Of a stretch of DNA of 64,000 nucleotides, positions 23,037 to 33,959 are shown in pieces (position 1 is the first letter of the stretch; each line of letters begins with the position of its first letter). The translations under genes were made by a program, and so were the position numbers. The stretch is taken from assembly GCF_043290135.1 (NCBI RefSeq), contig NC_134700.1:81245500-81309499 (forward strand), given 5' to 3'. This DNA is from Rhipicephalus microplus. Lineage: Eukaryota; Arthropoda; Arachnida; Ixodida; Ixodidae. The notes under the pieces are model-generated. The model worked only from the letters and a program-made list of their open reading frames with translations. It was not told the origin of the DNA and ran no database searches.

Positions 23037-24637
23037 TAAGAATTACGACGTGGTGCTTGTGTGTACGCTTGGATGAGCGTGGACTGCTGCTTTTGCGTGT
23101 CGCTGCACCCATGAAGTCACGATACGTCACCACGCCACGCTGTAAATCTCTGGCTTCAAGATAGTCATGACTAACACACGACAGCAACAGTAGGGAAGGC
23201 AAATATGGTGGCCGAGAAGACGACAGGCCTATCGAATATATACTTCAGTCCGACTCAGGGCAGAAAACAGCGCTGGATTCTAAGGCAAGTAGGTTATCAT
23301 TCTTTATTCTACTCTACTTGTCGCGTGTGCGATACGGATCGCGCTTGCCGGCAATGGGCTCGGTCGTGTTGTATATCGCACGCACGTAATGCATCGTGAA
23401 GGTCAGCTTCGGCGTCTGCAGTTCGCCTGTGCTTTGCGACTGCCTGGAAATTGGCCGCCATTGCCGTCGGCCTCTCGTACGCTCGCTCATAGAGTGCTCG
23501 CCTGTCTTCGCCACCGCGATAAGCTCCGGGATGACGATACTGGGCTGAGACATCGTCGCTGTGTTAGGAGTCATCAAAAACACGTTGCGGGTTCTAGTAA
23601 AGAGTTTGGTTGTAGTATGTCGCACGCTGTAAGTGCGCCAGCATGGGCTGGCGGGGCTTGCACTAGCGTCGGAACTCACTGAAAATTGGACGCCATTACA
23701 GTTGGCTTTCCCGTCAGTCGGTCGCAAGCAGCTAGGCGCCATCCGTTTGCCGCGGCGGCGGACTCGCGTTAGCACGGTGCACTCGCTCGAGTTTGTGGAA
23801 AAGGCCCGCATTGCCGTCTATTTCTTCGGCGCTAGCTCCAAACCAGCTCGGCGCTGTTCGTGGCGGTGGCGAAGCGTACGCTCGCTCTTCTGTTCGGAGT
23901 TCGCTGGCAGCAGACACTCCGCGTGCAGCGCCGTGTTTGGTCTTGCATTCGCTTGCTCGAGCTGAAAGACGTCGCTCGCCTAGGACTCACCGACTTGTTA
24001 GCGGCACGGTGGTTCGTTAAGTTGTGGCTGTGGCCGCCGCTCCTAAGCTGTTGCGCTACGGCGATCGAAATGAGTCTTTGAAGATGTGTGACATCATGGC
24101 GAAATTATTAGCATGTCATATCTCACGTATGTTTAGATTTCACCTTGCACGTATTTCTCATATGCATTTGTAATCATCCTTTGTCACGTGCGGCTCACTA
24201 TTTTACATACTTATTGTGCAGCCGTGGGCGCACACCGTGCTGAAGACTGTGTGCGCTGGCGTCTGCTATGCCTGTCATCCATCGCTTCCGTCGAAGGAGC
24301 TCGCCAAGGAGTGAACAAGATTTGACAACGGACTGGACTTGTACACTTCACCAAGAATTCACCTAAAAGAATGGAGAAACTTCATGTGTATGTAGAAAAA
24401 TAAAAGATTTAGGTGTCTCTCTTTTGTCTTTCGTTGTTGCCGTGACTGCGAAAGCAGTTACACCTAGGTGGCTAACTACTTTTTCGTGTGTTCTTTTCTG
24501 CGCAATTTCTTGCTCACTGCGCAGAAAAGCAGGCGAAAAAAGTATTAGGCCTGGTGGAAAATAAACGAAAAATAATATTTGAATTGAAGACGAAAAGTTC
24601 ATTCGATTGGAATATTTGAGTGGATCAACCGTTCGTC
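23037..24637. other. CpG-rich stretch without a supported gene
   Basis: Between about 23.4 and 24.3 kb CpG is visibly more frequent than in most of the window (for example GCCGCGGCGGCGGACTCGCG near 23750). Short overlapping frames on both strands are open because of composition. No splice-paired exon or domain is seen. Phrases such as GTACGCTCGCTC recur near 23475 and 23875, suggesting an old internal duplication or a repeat. Confidence 0.4.
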
Positions 24638-24865
24638 CGGCAAGGTCCAACTGTGAGGACGAACGGTTGCCCGGTAAGGTGTGAATGTGGGGATTAACAG
24701 TTGCTCTATAAGGTGCAAATGTGAGGACTAATTGTTAGTCCTCTGAGGTGAATTGTGGGACTAACGGTTACTCACTAAGGTGCAAATGTGAGGACTAAAT
24801 GTTAGTCCTTTGAGCTCATCTGTTGGGACTAACTGCTAGACGTGGTGCATTTAGTCCTTAAAAGA
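24638..24865. repeat. Degenerate minisatellite, about 34-bp unit
   Basis: Successive units start with AAGGTGCAAATGTGAGGACTAA or variants near 24640, 24676, 24710, 24745 and 24777, each followed by CGGTTGCTC or TTGTTAGTCC. Several units contain a dyad GGACTAA...TTAGTCC. Units differ by substitutions and small indels. Confidence 0.75.
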
Positions 24866-25489
24866 AATTAATGGTTGTGGCAGCCCCATTAGTCCCCATG
24901 GAAACACGGCATGTCTATCGGAAGACATCCGAAGCAATACAAACTTCGCCTCTTCGGCCAGTCGCCGCCTGGCGGTGACTCAGCTAGATCTCGCGGCGAA
25001 AAGAATGAGGAAAGCAGCGGACATTATTTGAGAGAAAAAAAAGACTTTTGGTCCAATAAGTAACCAAACCTTCGTTGCATCGCTGTCATGCAGATAATCT
25101 AAAGCAGAGCGCTACATGCCGAACTGTTACCTATATTGTTATTTGAGTAAGAGCAAGCGCGCTAAAGCGTTGTCAGCCACGTTAAGTAAAATGATGAAAT
25201 CTTATACGTTGAATTCGCAGCGAAGTGAATGAAAAACACGCAGAGGTGCATTCACGCTTTCCACTCTCTATTTCTTTTAGTTTCCAAGATCATCATGAAT
25301 GAAGCAAAGAATGGCTTCTGTCACACTACAGCATGTGAGTAGTAGCAGGCATAGTAGGCGTAGTATTAGGCGAGACAGAAGCTCAAAAGGTACGAATAAA
25401 AATACAAGAAACGTCACATAGTGCGCAGACAGTCACCAAACGTGAGCATCCATTTCAATAACAGATTGCGTTTCTCTAACTAGTAATAT
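24866..25489. other. No recognisable feature
   Basis: Unique-looking intronic sequence up to the target site of the young gypsy element. No open frame of interest. Confidence 0.5.
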
Positions 25490-25641
25490 TGTCACAATGC
25501 AGAAACAGCAGCAGTCGAATCCAGGGAACTCACTTTAATTGTATTAGAATACTGGCAAACTGATCGGGAGAGAACCTCGCCTTCTTCACTCGCTGCGCGT
25601 GTTCTTCGTTGTCCTCTTCGCGCTGCTTATTCAATGTGGCA
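25490..25641 (-). repeat. 3' LTR of young gypsy element
   Basis: 152 bp. On the plus strand it starts TGTCACAATG and ends AATGTGGCA. Two differences from the 5' LTR. Confidence 0.95.
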
Positions 25642-25644
25642 TTT

Positions 25645-25654
25645 GCCCCCCTCC
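25645..25654 (-). promoter_or_regulatory. Polypurine tract of young gypsy element
   Basis: GGAGGGGGGC on the minus strand, three bases before the 3' LTR. It is the expected plus-strand DNA primer site for reverse transcription. Confidence 0.75.
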
Positions 25655-25713
25655 AGAGAGCAGCGTCCCGATTCTCTTCTACAAAAGACGGTGTAGTAGA
25701 TGTATGGTGTAAA

Positions 25714-28700
25714 TCAGTCCGAAAAGTAGGGCTTCATTCGCACAACATGCACGATTTCTGGTTTTTGCTGGCGAGTTGTCGAGGGGTTGTCAGGAACGAC
25801 CACGTAATCAACGTCACTCAGGCGTTGTAAAACTGTGTAGGGGCCAAAATACTTCTTCAGCAATTTTTCAGACAGTCTCCGGCGGTGGATAGGACTCCAT
25901 ACCCAGACTTTGTCGCCGGCCTGATAGACGACATGTCGGTGTCGCAGATTATAACGTTGGGCGTCATAATTTTGCTGCTGGGTGATTCGGACGCGCGCAA
26001 GCTGCCTCGCTTCTTCTGCTCGTTGGATAAAAGATGCAGCGTCCAAATCGATGTCATTGCAGTCGTGCAGTAACATGGCGTCAAGCATCGTCGTCACTTC
26101 ACGGCCATGAAGGAGACTGAACGGCGTTCTTCGTGTAGTTTCTTGCTGCGCTGTATTATAGGCGAACGTGATGAACGGTAGAATGTCGTCCCAGTTCTTG
26201 TGATCCACGTCAACGTACATACTCAACATGTCGGCAATAGTCTTGTTGAGGCGTTCTGTTAAGCCGTTGGTTTGTGGATGATAGGAAGTGGTTCTCCGAT
26301 GGGCGGTTCCACTGAGCTCAAGCACTGTCTTCAGGAGCGTGGCCGTGAAAGCGGCACCTCGATCCGTTATTATGATTGTTGGACCACCATGCCTCAGGAC
26401 GATATTTTCTACGAAGAATCGTGCGGTTTCAACGGCGGTGCCACTTGACAAAGCCTTTGTTTCGGCATAGCGCGTAAGATAATCAGTGGCGACTATTACC
26501 CACTTGTTGCCAGCATGGGAAGTCGGATATGGTCCAACGAGATCCATTCCAATTTGGGCAAAAGGTACCGTGGGCACTTGAATTGGTTGTAATAGCCCAG
26601 CTGGTTTTAACGGGGGCGATTTTCGTCGTTGGCAATCGAGGCACGTGCGCACGTAATGCTTCACAATAGCTGGAAGTCTTGGCCAGTAGTATTTCTGTTG
26701 GATTCTGGCTAATGTGCGTGTGTATCCGAGATGACCAGACGTTGGCTCATCGTGGCAAGCACAAAGTATCTCCTCACGAAGTGACGTCGGAACGACAAGT
26801 AGGTGGGTGCTTCCTCTGGGAGAAAAGTTCTTCTTATTGAGAACACCACTACGTAAGCAGAATGACGGCAGGCTCCTTGCAAATCTTCTAGGGACGGTTG
26901 TTGTCCGGCCATTCAAAAATTCAATAAGAGGAAGCAATTCACTGTCTTCTTTCTGCTTGCACAAAATCATAGTGGTGTCAACAACTCCTACAAACGCCAT
27001 GCTGTCATCTTCTGTGTCATCGTCGCGCTTTATCGGTGACCTTGATAAGCAATCGGCGCCGGCGTGCTGCCGTCCGGACTTATACACGACCGTCATATCA
27101 AACTCTTGGAGGCGTAAGCTCCACCGTGCGAGCCGACCAGACGGGTCTTTCAAGTTGGTCAGCCAGCAGAGGGAATGATGGTCGCTGACTACGTGGAAGG
27201 AACGACCATAGAGGTACGGACGAAACTTCATAACCGCCCATACGACAGCAAGACACTCTTTTTCCGTTGTGGAGTAGTTGGACTCGGCGCGGGAAAGCGT
27301 CCTACTAGCATATGCGATCACACGCTCGGCTGAGTCTTGCCACTGGACGAGTACAGCGCCTAAACCCACGTTGCTGGCATCTGTATGGGCCATGGTAGGA
27401 GCATCCTCATCAAAGTGAGCAAGCACAGGGGGAGTCTGCAGGCGTTGTCGGAGATCGTCAAATGCCACCTGTTGATCGTCGCCCCATGTGAACGAAACGT
27501 CTTCTCTTGTGAGTCGTGTTAGCGGCGAGGCTATGTTGGAGAAATTGGCAATAAACCTTCGGTAGTATGCGCATAGACCAAGGAAACGCCTGACTGCTTT
27601 CTTGTCTTTTGGTACCGGAAATTTTCTGACGGCCGCAATCTTATCGGGATCAGGTCGAACACCTTCATGGCTCACCACATGGCCTAAAATTTTAAGCTCC
27701 TTGAAACCGAAATGACACTTCTCGGGTTTCAGTGTCAGGCCGGCAGACCTTATTGCCCTAAATACCGATTGCAGCCTGCTCAGGTGTTCCTCAAATGTTT
27801 TTGAAAAAACAATGACATCGTCCAGATAGACCAGACATGTCTGCCACTTAAGGCCTGACAGAACGGTATCCATCAGTCTCTGAAATGTTGCGGGGGCTGA
27901 GCACAATCCGAATGGCAAGACTTTAAATTCATAAAGCCCGTCAGGCGTTACAAAAGCCGTTTTTTCTCTATCTCGCTCGTCGACCTCTATTTGCCAATAC
28001 CCACTTTTGAGGTCCATTGACGAAAAGTAGCGTGCATACCTCAGCCTGTCGAGTGAATCATCGATGCGCGGTAATGGGTACACGTCTTTCTTTGTCACAC
28101 GGTTCAGCTTGCGGTAGTCGACACAAAATCGCAAGCTTCCGTCTTTCTTTTTAACCAGCACTACCGGCGATGCCCAAGGACTTCTTGACGGCTGGATGAC
28201 GTCATCATCGAGCATTTTCTTCACTTGTTCCTGGATTGCTTCACGCTCTTTCGGTGCTACGCGGTATGGGTTCTGTCGTATTGGCCTTGCCGTCTCCTCC
28301 GTTATTATCCGATGCTTCGTCAGTGGCGTTTGACTGACCCTCGAGGTCGATGAAAAACAGTCTTTGAACTGGTGAAGAAGATCTACTAGACGCTGTCTCT
28401 GCGCTGCTGACAAATCCGAGCTTACGTCAATAGGTGCTGGGGCTGACGTGGCTTGCGGCTCGTCCTGTTGTACTACACAGCACTCGCGGATTTCGGTGAT
28501 CTCGTCGAAGTAGGCAACTGTAGTGCCTTGTGTAATGTGTCGTCGCTCGTTGGTAAAATTCGTCAACAGAACCTCTGCTTCACCGCACACAACGTTGACG
28601 ATACTTCTGGCAATTGCAACACCGCGAGAGAATAGGAGCGTCAATACTTGTTCAGCGATTCCTTCTCCAGTATTCTGCTCGCTGCACGTGACTGGAACAA

Positions 28701-29222
28701 GGCGGCACGATAACGGAGGTACGGTCACATCGTCAATGACTCGTAGGGATTTTCGGTGTAGCGCTGCGCTTTGATCCGCTGAAAAGGTCAGTACACCGTC
28801 CGGAATATTGATGATGGCACCATATTCACGCAAGAAATCCATCCCCAAGATTGCCTGCTTGCCACACTCAGAAAGGATAACAAAAGTTGCGACGAAGGAT
28901 GCATCCCCTATCTTCATTCTTGCGGTGCACTTTCCGGTAGGTGTGAGTAGCTGCCCTCCAGCTCCTCTAATCTGCGGTTCTGTCCATTCCATTCTAACCT
29001 TCCTGAGCGTGTCTGCCAGACTCTCACTCATTAATGAGAAGTCCGCGCCAGTGTCGACCAATGCCATGACGTCATGTCCGTCAATCGTAATTGCAACTTC
29101 GGCAGTAACAACCCCATCTTTCGTCGATTCATTGAAAATGTGTCTCTGTTCGCTCGGCAGTAATGGGGGATTTTCAGCACTTCGACGATTCGCAACCTTC
29201 CCCCCTAAGGTCGCTGCTTTTA
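25714..29222 (-). CDS. pol: Pol polyprotein: protease, RT, RNase H, integrase
   Basis: Unbroken minus-strand frame of about 1,170 codons. It is entered by -1 slippage at the end of gag, so it has no start of its own, and the first ATG in frame is at 29067. Counting from that Met: protease active site ALVDTGADFS at 2-11 and AILGMDFL near 73; RT SPWASPVVLVKKKDG near 300, GYWQIEV and LPFGLCSAP, with catalytic YLDD near 414; RNase H HTDASNVGLGAVL near 560; integrase zinc-binding H-H-C-C near 765-815; integrase catalytic D near 840 (MDLVGP), D near 898 (TDRG) and E near 936 (LTERLN); GPY/F module KYFGPYTVL near 1073; C-terminal HVVRMKPYFSD. All catalytic residues are present and the length suits Ty3/gypsy. 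The protein would be cleaved by its own protease and act in cytoplasmic particles, with integration in the nucleus. Confidence 0.95.
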
Positions 29223-29229
29223 GTTTCCC
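29192..29229 (-). promoter_or_regulatory. -1 programmed ribosomal frameshift signal (gag/pol)
   Basis: In the gag frame the last codons read CGG GGA AAC TAA, giving a classic slippery heptamer G-GGA-AAC (29229-29223) followed at once by the gag stop. After an 8-nt spacer, an 8-bp stem can form between GCGACCTT (29214-29207) and AAGGTTGC (29199-29192) around a 7-nt loop AGGGGGG. The loop G-run could pair with CCCCC at 29169-29165 to make an H-type pseudoknot. The pol frame is closed by TAG upstream, so the shift must occur inside the short overlap of about seven codons that contains this heptamer. Confidence 0.85.
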
Positions 29230-30581
29230 CGGCGTGGACTAGGAGATCTCCCTCTTGGCATGTCAGTGGTGCTCCGTCTAGAGGATGGAGAAAAACGCCC
29301 AGGAGAGGGTGAGCGTGACCGAAACCCAGGAGGGACATCCCGTGGGGTCATGACACTCGTGTCGACGTCAGATGTTCCGTTGAAATGGCGCCGAGGAACC
29401 GTAGAAGGAAACCCTTGGTACCCTGCGGCGCGATACGGGCAATACCGAACGATGTGGCCTGCTTCCCCACAGTGAAAGCACAGGGGCCTATGATCAGGGG
29501 TACGCCAGATGTCAGTTTTGCGAAGTGGTGGCCGCCTCGGCATCGAAGTTTCTCTGTAGTACCAAGGCGCTGTCGGCGGATGTTGCTGGTGGTACTGATG
29601 TGGTGTCGGCACGTTCGCTGGCTGTCGGCGGACTACGTCTGCATAACTTGCCCTGGGAGTGCTCGTGTTCGGCTCAGGAAGCGAGAGCGCTTGCCTGATC
29701 TCCTGGCGTACAACTTCCGTTACTGAGGCGATCGCGCAGTCATTCGGTTTGGCGACGAGCTTTTTGACCTCTTCTTGTACGATTTCTCGTATTAGTTGGC
29801 GCAAAGAACCTTCGTCAGGTGTTGTTGCTGTGGTAGAGGCTGCCACGCTGATCGGTGCACTGTGAGTTGGGCGGTCATACTGGCGATAACGTAGATGCAG
29901 TGCACGTTCGATAGATGTCGCCTCCTTGGAGAATTCATCCACACTTGTAGGCGGGTTTCGTACGAGGCCAGCGAACAGCTGCTCCTTAACGCCCCGCATG
30001 AGGTGGCTAACCTTTTTGGCTTCGGGCATATTAGGATCTGCTCGACGAAATAGCCGCGCCATGTCCTCAACAAACATCGTAACGGATTCATTTGGTTTTT
30101 GAATCCGTGACTCGAGGAGACGCTGTGCGATTTCTCGTCTTTCAGTGCTCGCGAACGTGTCGAGAAACTTCTGCCGGAACTCGTCCCAAGACGACCACAC
30201 GCGATTCGTGAACCACGTTCGGGCTCCGTCTTGAAGCGGAAAATAAACGTAGCCCAATTTCTGTGTAGTGTTCCAACCGTTAACATTCGCTGTGTGCTCG
30301 AATTCCTCGAGCCAATCATGTGCATCCTCATATGCGTTTCCGTGGAAGTCAACCGGAAGCCGAGGGTTCAAAACAGTCACCTGTGTAGTGCTTGGGCTGG
30401 AAATGTTGGGGCCAGTGCTTCCAGGCGCCGTCATGCTTTCTGGCACAGTCACGCTTTCCGGCAATGGACCAAACTCCGGGCTGAGGCCTAACAGGCGCCG
30501 GCTGCTGCGATGAACGGGGGTGTCGATGCGCGGAAGTCTTTCTTGACCAGATGCGGGGCTGTTGTCAGGCGTCCCGAACAT
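29220..30581 (-). CDS. gag: Gag polyprotein with CCHC zinc knuckle
   Basis: 453 codons, start ATG at 30581 only 20 bases after the 5' LTR, stop TAA at 29222-29220. The N-terminal 90 residues are low-complexity (P, S, T). Residues about 90-230 form the capsid-like retrotransposon gag domain (DWLEEFEHTANVNGWNTTQKLGYVYFPLQDGARTWF, LLESRIQKPNESVTMFVEDMARLFRRADPNM, KKVSHLMRGVKEQLFAG). A knuckle CFHCGEAGHIVRYC (C-x2-C-x4-H-x4-C) near residue 375 binds RNA. The tail is an Arg/Ser-rich stretch RSRSPSPGRFSPSSRRS. No stops or shifts. It is translated as the main product, with pol made by -1 frameshifting at its last codon. Confidence 0.95.
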   Translation of the reverse strand: MFGTPDNSPASGQERLPRIDTPVHRSSRRLLGLSPEFGPLPESVTVPESMTAPGSTGPNISSPSTTQVTVLNPRLPVDFHGNAYEDAHDWLEEFEHTANVNGWNTTQKLGYVYFPLQDGARTWFTNRVWSSWDEFRQKFLDTFASTERREIAQRLLESRIQKPNESVTMFVEDMARLFRRADPNMPEAKKVSHLMRGVKEQLFAGLVRNPPTSVDEFSKEATSIERALHLRYRQYDRPTHSAPISVAASTTATTPDEGSLRQLIREIVQEEVKKLVAKPNDCAIASVTEVVRQEIRQALSLPEPNTSTPRASYADVVRRQPANVPTPHQYHQQHPPTAPWYYRETSMPRRPPLRKTDIWRTPDHRPLCFHCGEAGHIVRYCPYRAAGYQGFPSTVPRRHFNGTSDVDTSVMTPRDVPPGFRSRSPSPGRFSPSSRRSTTDMPRGRSPSPRRGN

Positions 30582-30601
30582 GTACCCAGCTCCTCCACCA
30601 G
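30582..30601 (-). promoter_or_regulatory. Primer-binding site candidate
   Basis: The minus strand between 5' LTR and gag ATG is only 20 bases, C followed by TGGTGGAGGAGCTGGGTAC. The TGG start fits the CCA end of a tRNA primer. I cannot identify the tRNA from memory. Confidence 0.6.
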
Positions 30602-30753
30602 TGTCACAATGCAGAAACAGCAGCAGTCGAATCTAGGGAACTCACTTTAATTGTATTAGAATACTGGCAAACTGATCGGGAGAGAACCTCGTCTTCTTCA
30701 CTCGCTGCGCGTGTTCTTCGTTGTCCTCTTCGCGCTGCTTATTCAATGTGGCA
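30602..30753 (-). repeat. 5' LTR of young gypsy element
   Basis: 152 bp, near-identical to 25490-25641. It is followed by the target duplication ATAT. Confidence 0.95.
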
Positions 30754-30757
30754 ATAT

Positions 30758-31181
30758 TACCGTTCGGCGAGCTTCGCGCATCCATTTCGCATTCGGACCC
30801 TGCGTGCCAATCCCTGCTTACGCCACTAATATAACGGAGTGATGGGGAGGACATATAATGAAAATGACTATAAAAATACTAAAAACCTGGCAACCATGCA
30901 ACTCGAATACTAGTGGCTGTTTGTAAGGCGCCGTCCCATAAAATCATCAGCCTATAACCACCCGTGAACAGTTATTGCATGTTTCTGCGCTACCACACTG
31001 TTGTCGGTAGCAACGCCCGCGTTACACCAGAGAACAGCTTTGCACATGTCGTCCCTGTTTTGTATGCGGAATCATGCAATTGGCTATTCAAAACTTGCAG
31101 GAAGACGGCTTAGATCCTGAAATGTTAAAAAAATCTAATGAGTAAATCGGGCTATGAGAGTGGTAACCTGGGTGAGCTTGC
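30758..31181. other. No recognisable feature
   Basis: Unique-looking intronic sequence between the young gypsy element and a trinucleotide array. Confidence 0.5.
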
Positions 31182-31190
31182 AATAATAAA

Positions 31191-31287
<97 letters not shown>
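31182..31287. repeat. (AAT)n microsatellite
   Basis: About 100 bases of AAT repeat with one interruption near 31190. It gives rise to poly-I and poly-L artefact frames. Confidence 0.98.
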
Positions 31288-31829
31288 GAGAATTTATGGC
31301 ATCTTTCACTAAAGGAAACCATGCGTAGATGCGAAGCAGCGAAGGCTAACAATTATACTGGCGGCAACGTTGAAGCTGGTGTTCGTCGCGGCGTTGCGCA
31401 GAAGAGAAACCTGCGGAGGCGCAAACACGCAGTATTGGACCTTCCGGAACATGCCAATCGCTGCTAATGGGCAATGAGAGAAAGAATACTCCGGTTGGAC
31501 ACAGATAATCGCAGTCCGCTTCTTGTTAAGACAAAGGCGGCCATTTTTTTATTGTTTAAGAACGCACAGGAGAAATCTCCCGGTGGCACTACCAGAGGGT
31601 CATGATCCAGTGCCTTTATATACGGGGTGGCCAGTGAATAGTTTTGCAGCGCCAGCGGTCTGTTTTTTCAACCAGGACACTCGCTAGCACAGGCTGCCCG
31701 CGTTGGCGTTGCGAGGCGAAAAAGTGGGAGCGCGGGAGAGGAGAGACAGGGAGAGGAGACGCGTTTCGCAATGGGGGGTATAAACGCCGCGGGGAGGAAA
31801 GCCTGGAGCAGGGATGGGAGCGAGCTTAG
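31288..31829. other. No recognised gene; purine-rich end
   Basis: Intronic sequence. The part 31690-31820 is G/A-rich (GGGAGAGGAGAGACAGGGAG). No domain seen. Confidence 0.45.
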
Positions 31830-32031
31830 CGGGGGCGTAGCCAGAAATTTTTTTAGGGGGGGGGGGGGTTCACTCAGATTCGACGGGGAGGCAAACAGGT
31901 ATCAGCTTTTCTCTGTGACGTCACTATCGGTGGTAGTTTAAACAAATGTTGCACACGTATATCAAGTTATGAAATTTCCCCTCTCTCCCCGCGTATGGTT
32001 GTGAAGAGAGTAAGTAAATGTACTGTAAGAA

Positions 32032-32272
32032 TCATAAATTGATATGTAGAGTTTAACGTCCCGAAACCACCATATGATTATGAAAGGCGCGGTAGTGGAG
32101 GAATCCAGAAATTTAGACTATCTGAGGTTCTTTAACGTGCACCCGAATTGGAGCACATGGGCCAACAGCATTTTCGCATCCATCGAAAAAGCAGCCACTG
32201 CAGCCGGCATTCAATCCCGAGACCTGCGTTAGCAGCCGGATATCTTAGTCACTACACCACGGTGGCAGGGCA
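32032..32272 (-). mobile_element. Ruka: Ruka-type SINE
   Basis: Full-length minus-strand copy with tRNA-like head at the right (CTGCCACCGTGGTGTAGTG) and ACGTTAAACTCTACATATC tail at the left. Perfect target duplication GTACTGTAAGAA at 32020-32031 and 32273-32284. Confidence 0.85.
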
Positions 32273-32284
32273 GTACTGTAAGAA

Positions 32285-33959
32285 GTGCTCTAAATAGAGT
32301 AAACGACAGGTACAGTGACCATTTGGAACAACGGCCTCTCGTCGCACCATTGAATGGACTAGTTTTCGAAAACGCAATATTGCGATTACCCGCCCAATCG
32401 AAGAAGACATCATTATTTGTTAATCTTTGTTAAGCGTGGATGGCGTAGTCCTCATTGTGGTGAAGTGGGTTTGACAGGTAAAGGAGAGTTCCGTTTACTA
32501 CGAGGAATGAAAGGTATACGCAGCCTGTTTTTGTACATTTACAACTACAATTTGCCTTTGCTTACTTTGCTGAACAAATTTTTTACTGTCAATGTATGTA
32601 AATTCATGCCTATGGAAATGATTTTTATAATTGTCTCAATACGGTCAAGCCGCCCTGACGCAGTGGTAGCCTTTAGTCATTTCTTTATTTTACTGCGTGC
32701 ATCCAAGCATGCTTGCGATAAGCAATAAGTAGTTTTTTTGCTGCATGTTGGCAACAGCATTTTGCACACGTTATTTTACGGCTATACTTTCAGTTGCACT
32801 GTGACTATTGATATCGATGAAGTACTTCAATCGTAGAGGTTTTATTGTGCGATCTGCGAGGCCAAAGTAATCATTGATGTGAAATGTTTACTTGGTCTCA
32901 AACAAAAGTGCACGTGTGACCGCACTATACCTACTCACATAAAACTTGGCCACTGCGAATATGTGCTAAAACACGTGAATGTGCGCAAAAAACGCTAGGC
33001 ATTCTCGTTTTTTTGTAGCTCTTTTCACTCGGTTCCCTGAAACGATAGCGTTGCGGTAATGTGTCTTCCATTGTTTGCAAGGATGATGCCGACTTTTCTC
33101 TTTACCTGAATAGACTGAGAACTGTACAAGATTTTTCACCACGTAGCAGGAGTGCATTCATGTTTCCAGCACTTACACCAGCGTGAACAGGATCAGCTTC
33201 GTGCCACTCAAAATGTTCAGTGATCCGTTCACCAGTGATGAAGGAATGAACTCCGGATTTGCTCAAAGCATAGTGCACCATTATTCATTTCTCAAAACGC
33301 ATGAACTCCGACGAGAACTGCCAGCGCATGCAACACGATTTTATATACGCTCTACTGTGCACCGTCCACGCCTGTTGGTTGTCTGTTTCGGGCATTCTGA
33401 TGCGAGTCGTTGAAATCGCACTACTGCCATCGCCTCCTTCGCATTCATTCACGCTTGCGGTATTTCATCACAACGCGACAGAAACTAGCAGCCTTCCGTA
33501 TGGGCACAATGACAAACGTGAGACATCTCGCGTGAATAGGGAGATACTGGGCGAGCGCGACATTACCGGCACCTGAAGAGAAGCGGAGGAAATATAAATA
33601 CGCGAATATTTACACCAGGCGAGAAACAAGCGCTATGGTCGAACTTTACCAGTCGACATGTATCTTCGCTAAAGTTATGGTTTCTCAAATTCAAGGCCAC
33701 TGCTCGAACATTACTTAGCTCGTTGCTTCCTAGCAATGCGAAACCAATCCCTTGAAATACGCTGGCTACACGTATTGCTAGTTTGTTCGTGTCCTGTTTC
33801 GATCAGCGCCCTTCTATGAGACTCGATTGTCGCGCCGAAACGCTGTGCGGTATAACGCTTGATGATTATTTCCCGAAAAGTGACACTGCTCCCAGTGGCC
33901 ACTTGACAACTGGCGAAAACGAGAATGCCGCTTGTCACAGGCAGGCAGCTTCATCGAAG
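32285..33959. other. Interior of hAT relic, no clear motif
   Basis: Expected to hold the N-terminal part of the transposase, but only short frames remain (103 codons at 32417-32728 is the longest) and none shows a BED finger or catalytic block that I can recognise. Confidence 0.4.

Larger units (their letters stand above)
25490..30753 (-). mobile_element. Young, apparently intact Ty3/gypsy LTR retrotransposon
   Basis: 5264-bp element on the minus strand. Its 152-bp LTRs (25490-25641 and 30602-30753) differ at only 2 positions by eye and are flanked by a perfect 4-bp duplication ATAT (25486-25489 and 30754-30757). It contains an intact gag (453 codons) and an intact protease-RT-RNase H-integrase frame, linked by a canonical -1 frameshift signal. 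A TGG-type primer-binding site begins one base inside the 5' LTR, and a polypurine tract GGAGGGGGGC lies just before the 3' LTR. No envelope-like frame exists. Everything needed for autonomous transposition seems present, and it is the most recent large insertion in the host intron. Confidence 0.96.

Noticed and set aside
29792..30352. 186-codon minus-strand frame
   Set aside because: Alternative frame of the intact gag at 29220-30581.
25490..30753. Envelope gene (endogenous retrovirus) in the young gypsy element
   Set aside because: Pol ends 72 bases before the 3' LTR, so there is no room for a third frame.
31088..31467. Poly-Leu and poly-Ile frames
   Set aside because: Translation of the AAT array.
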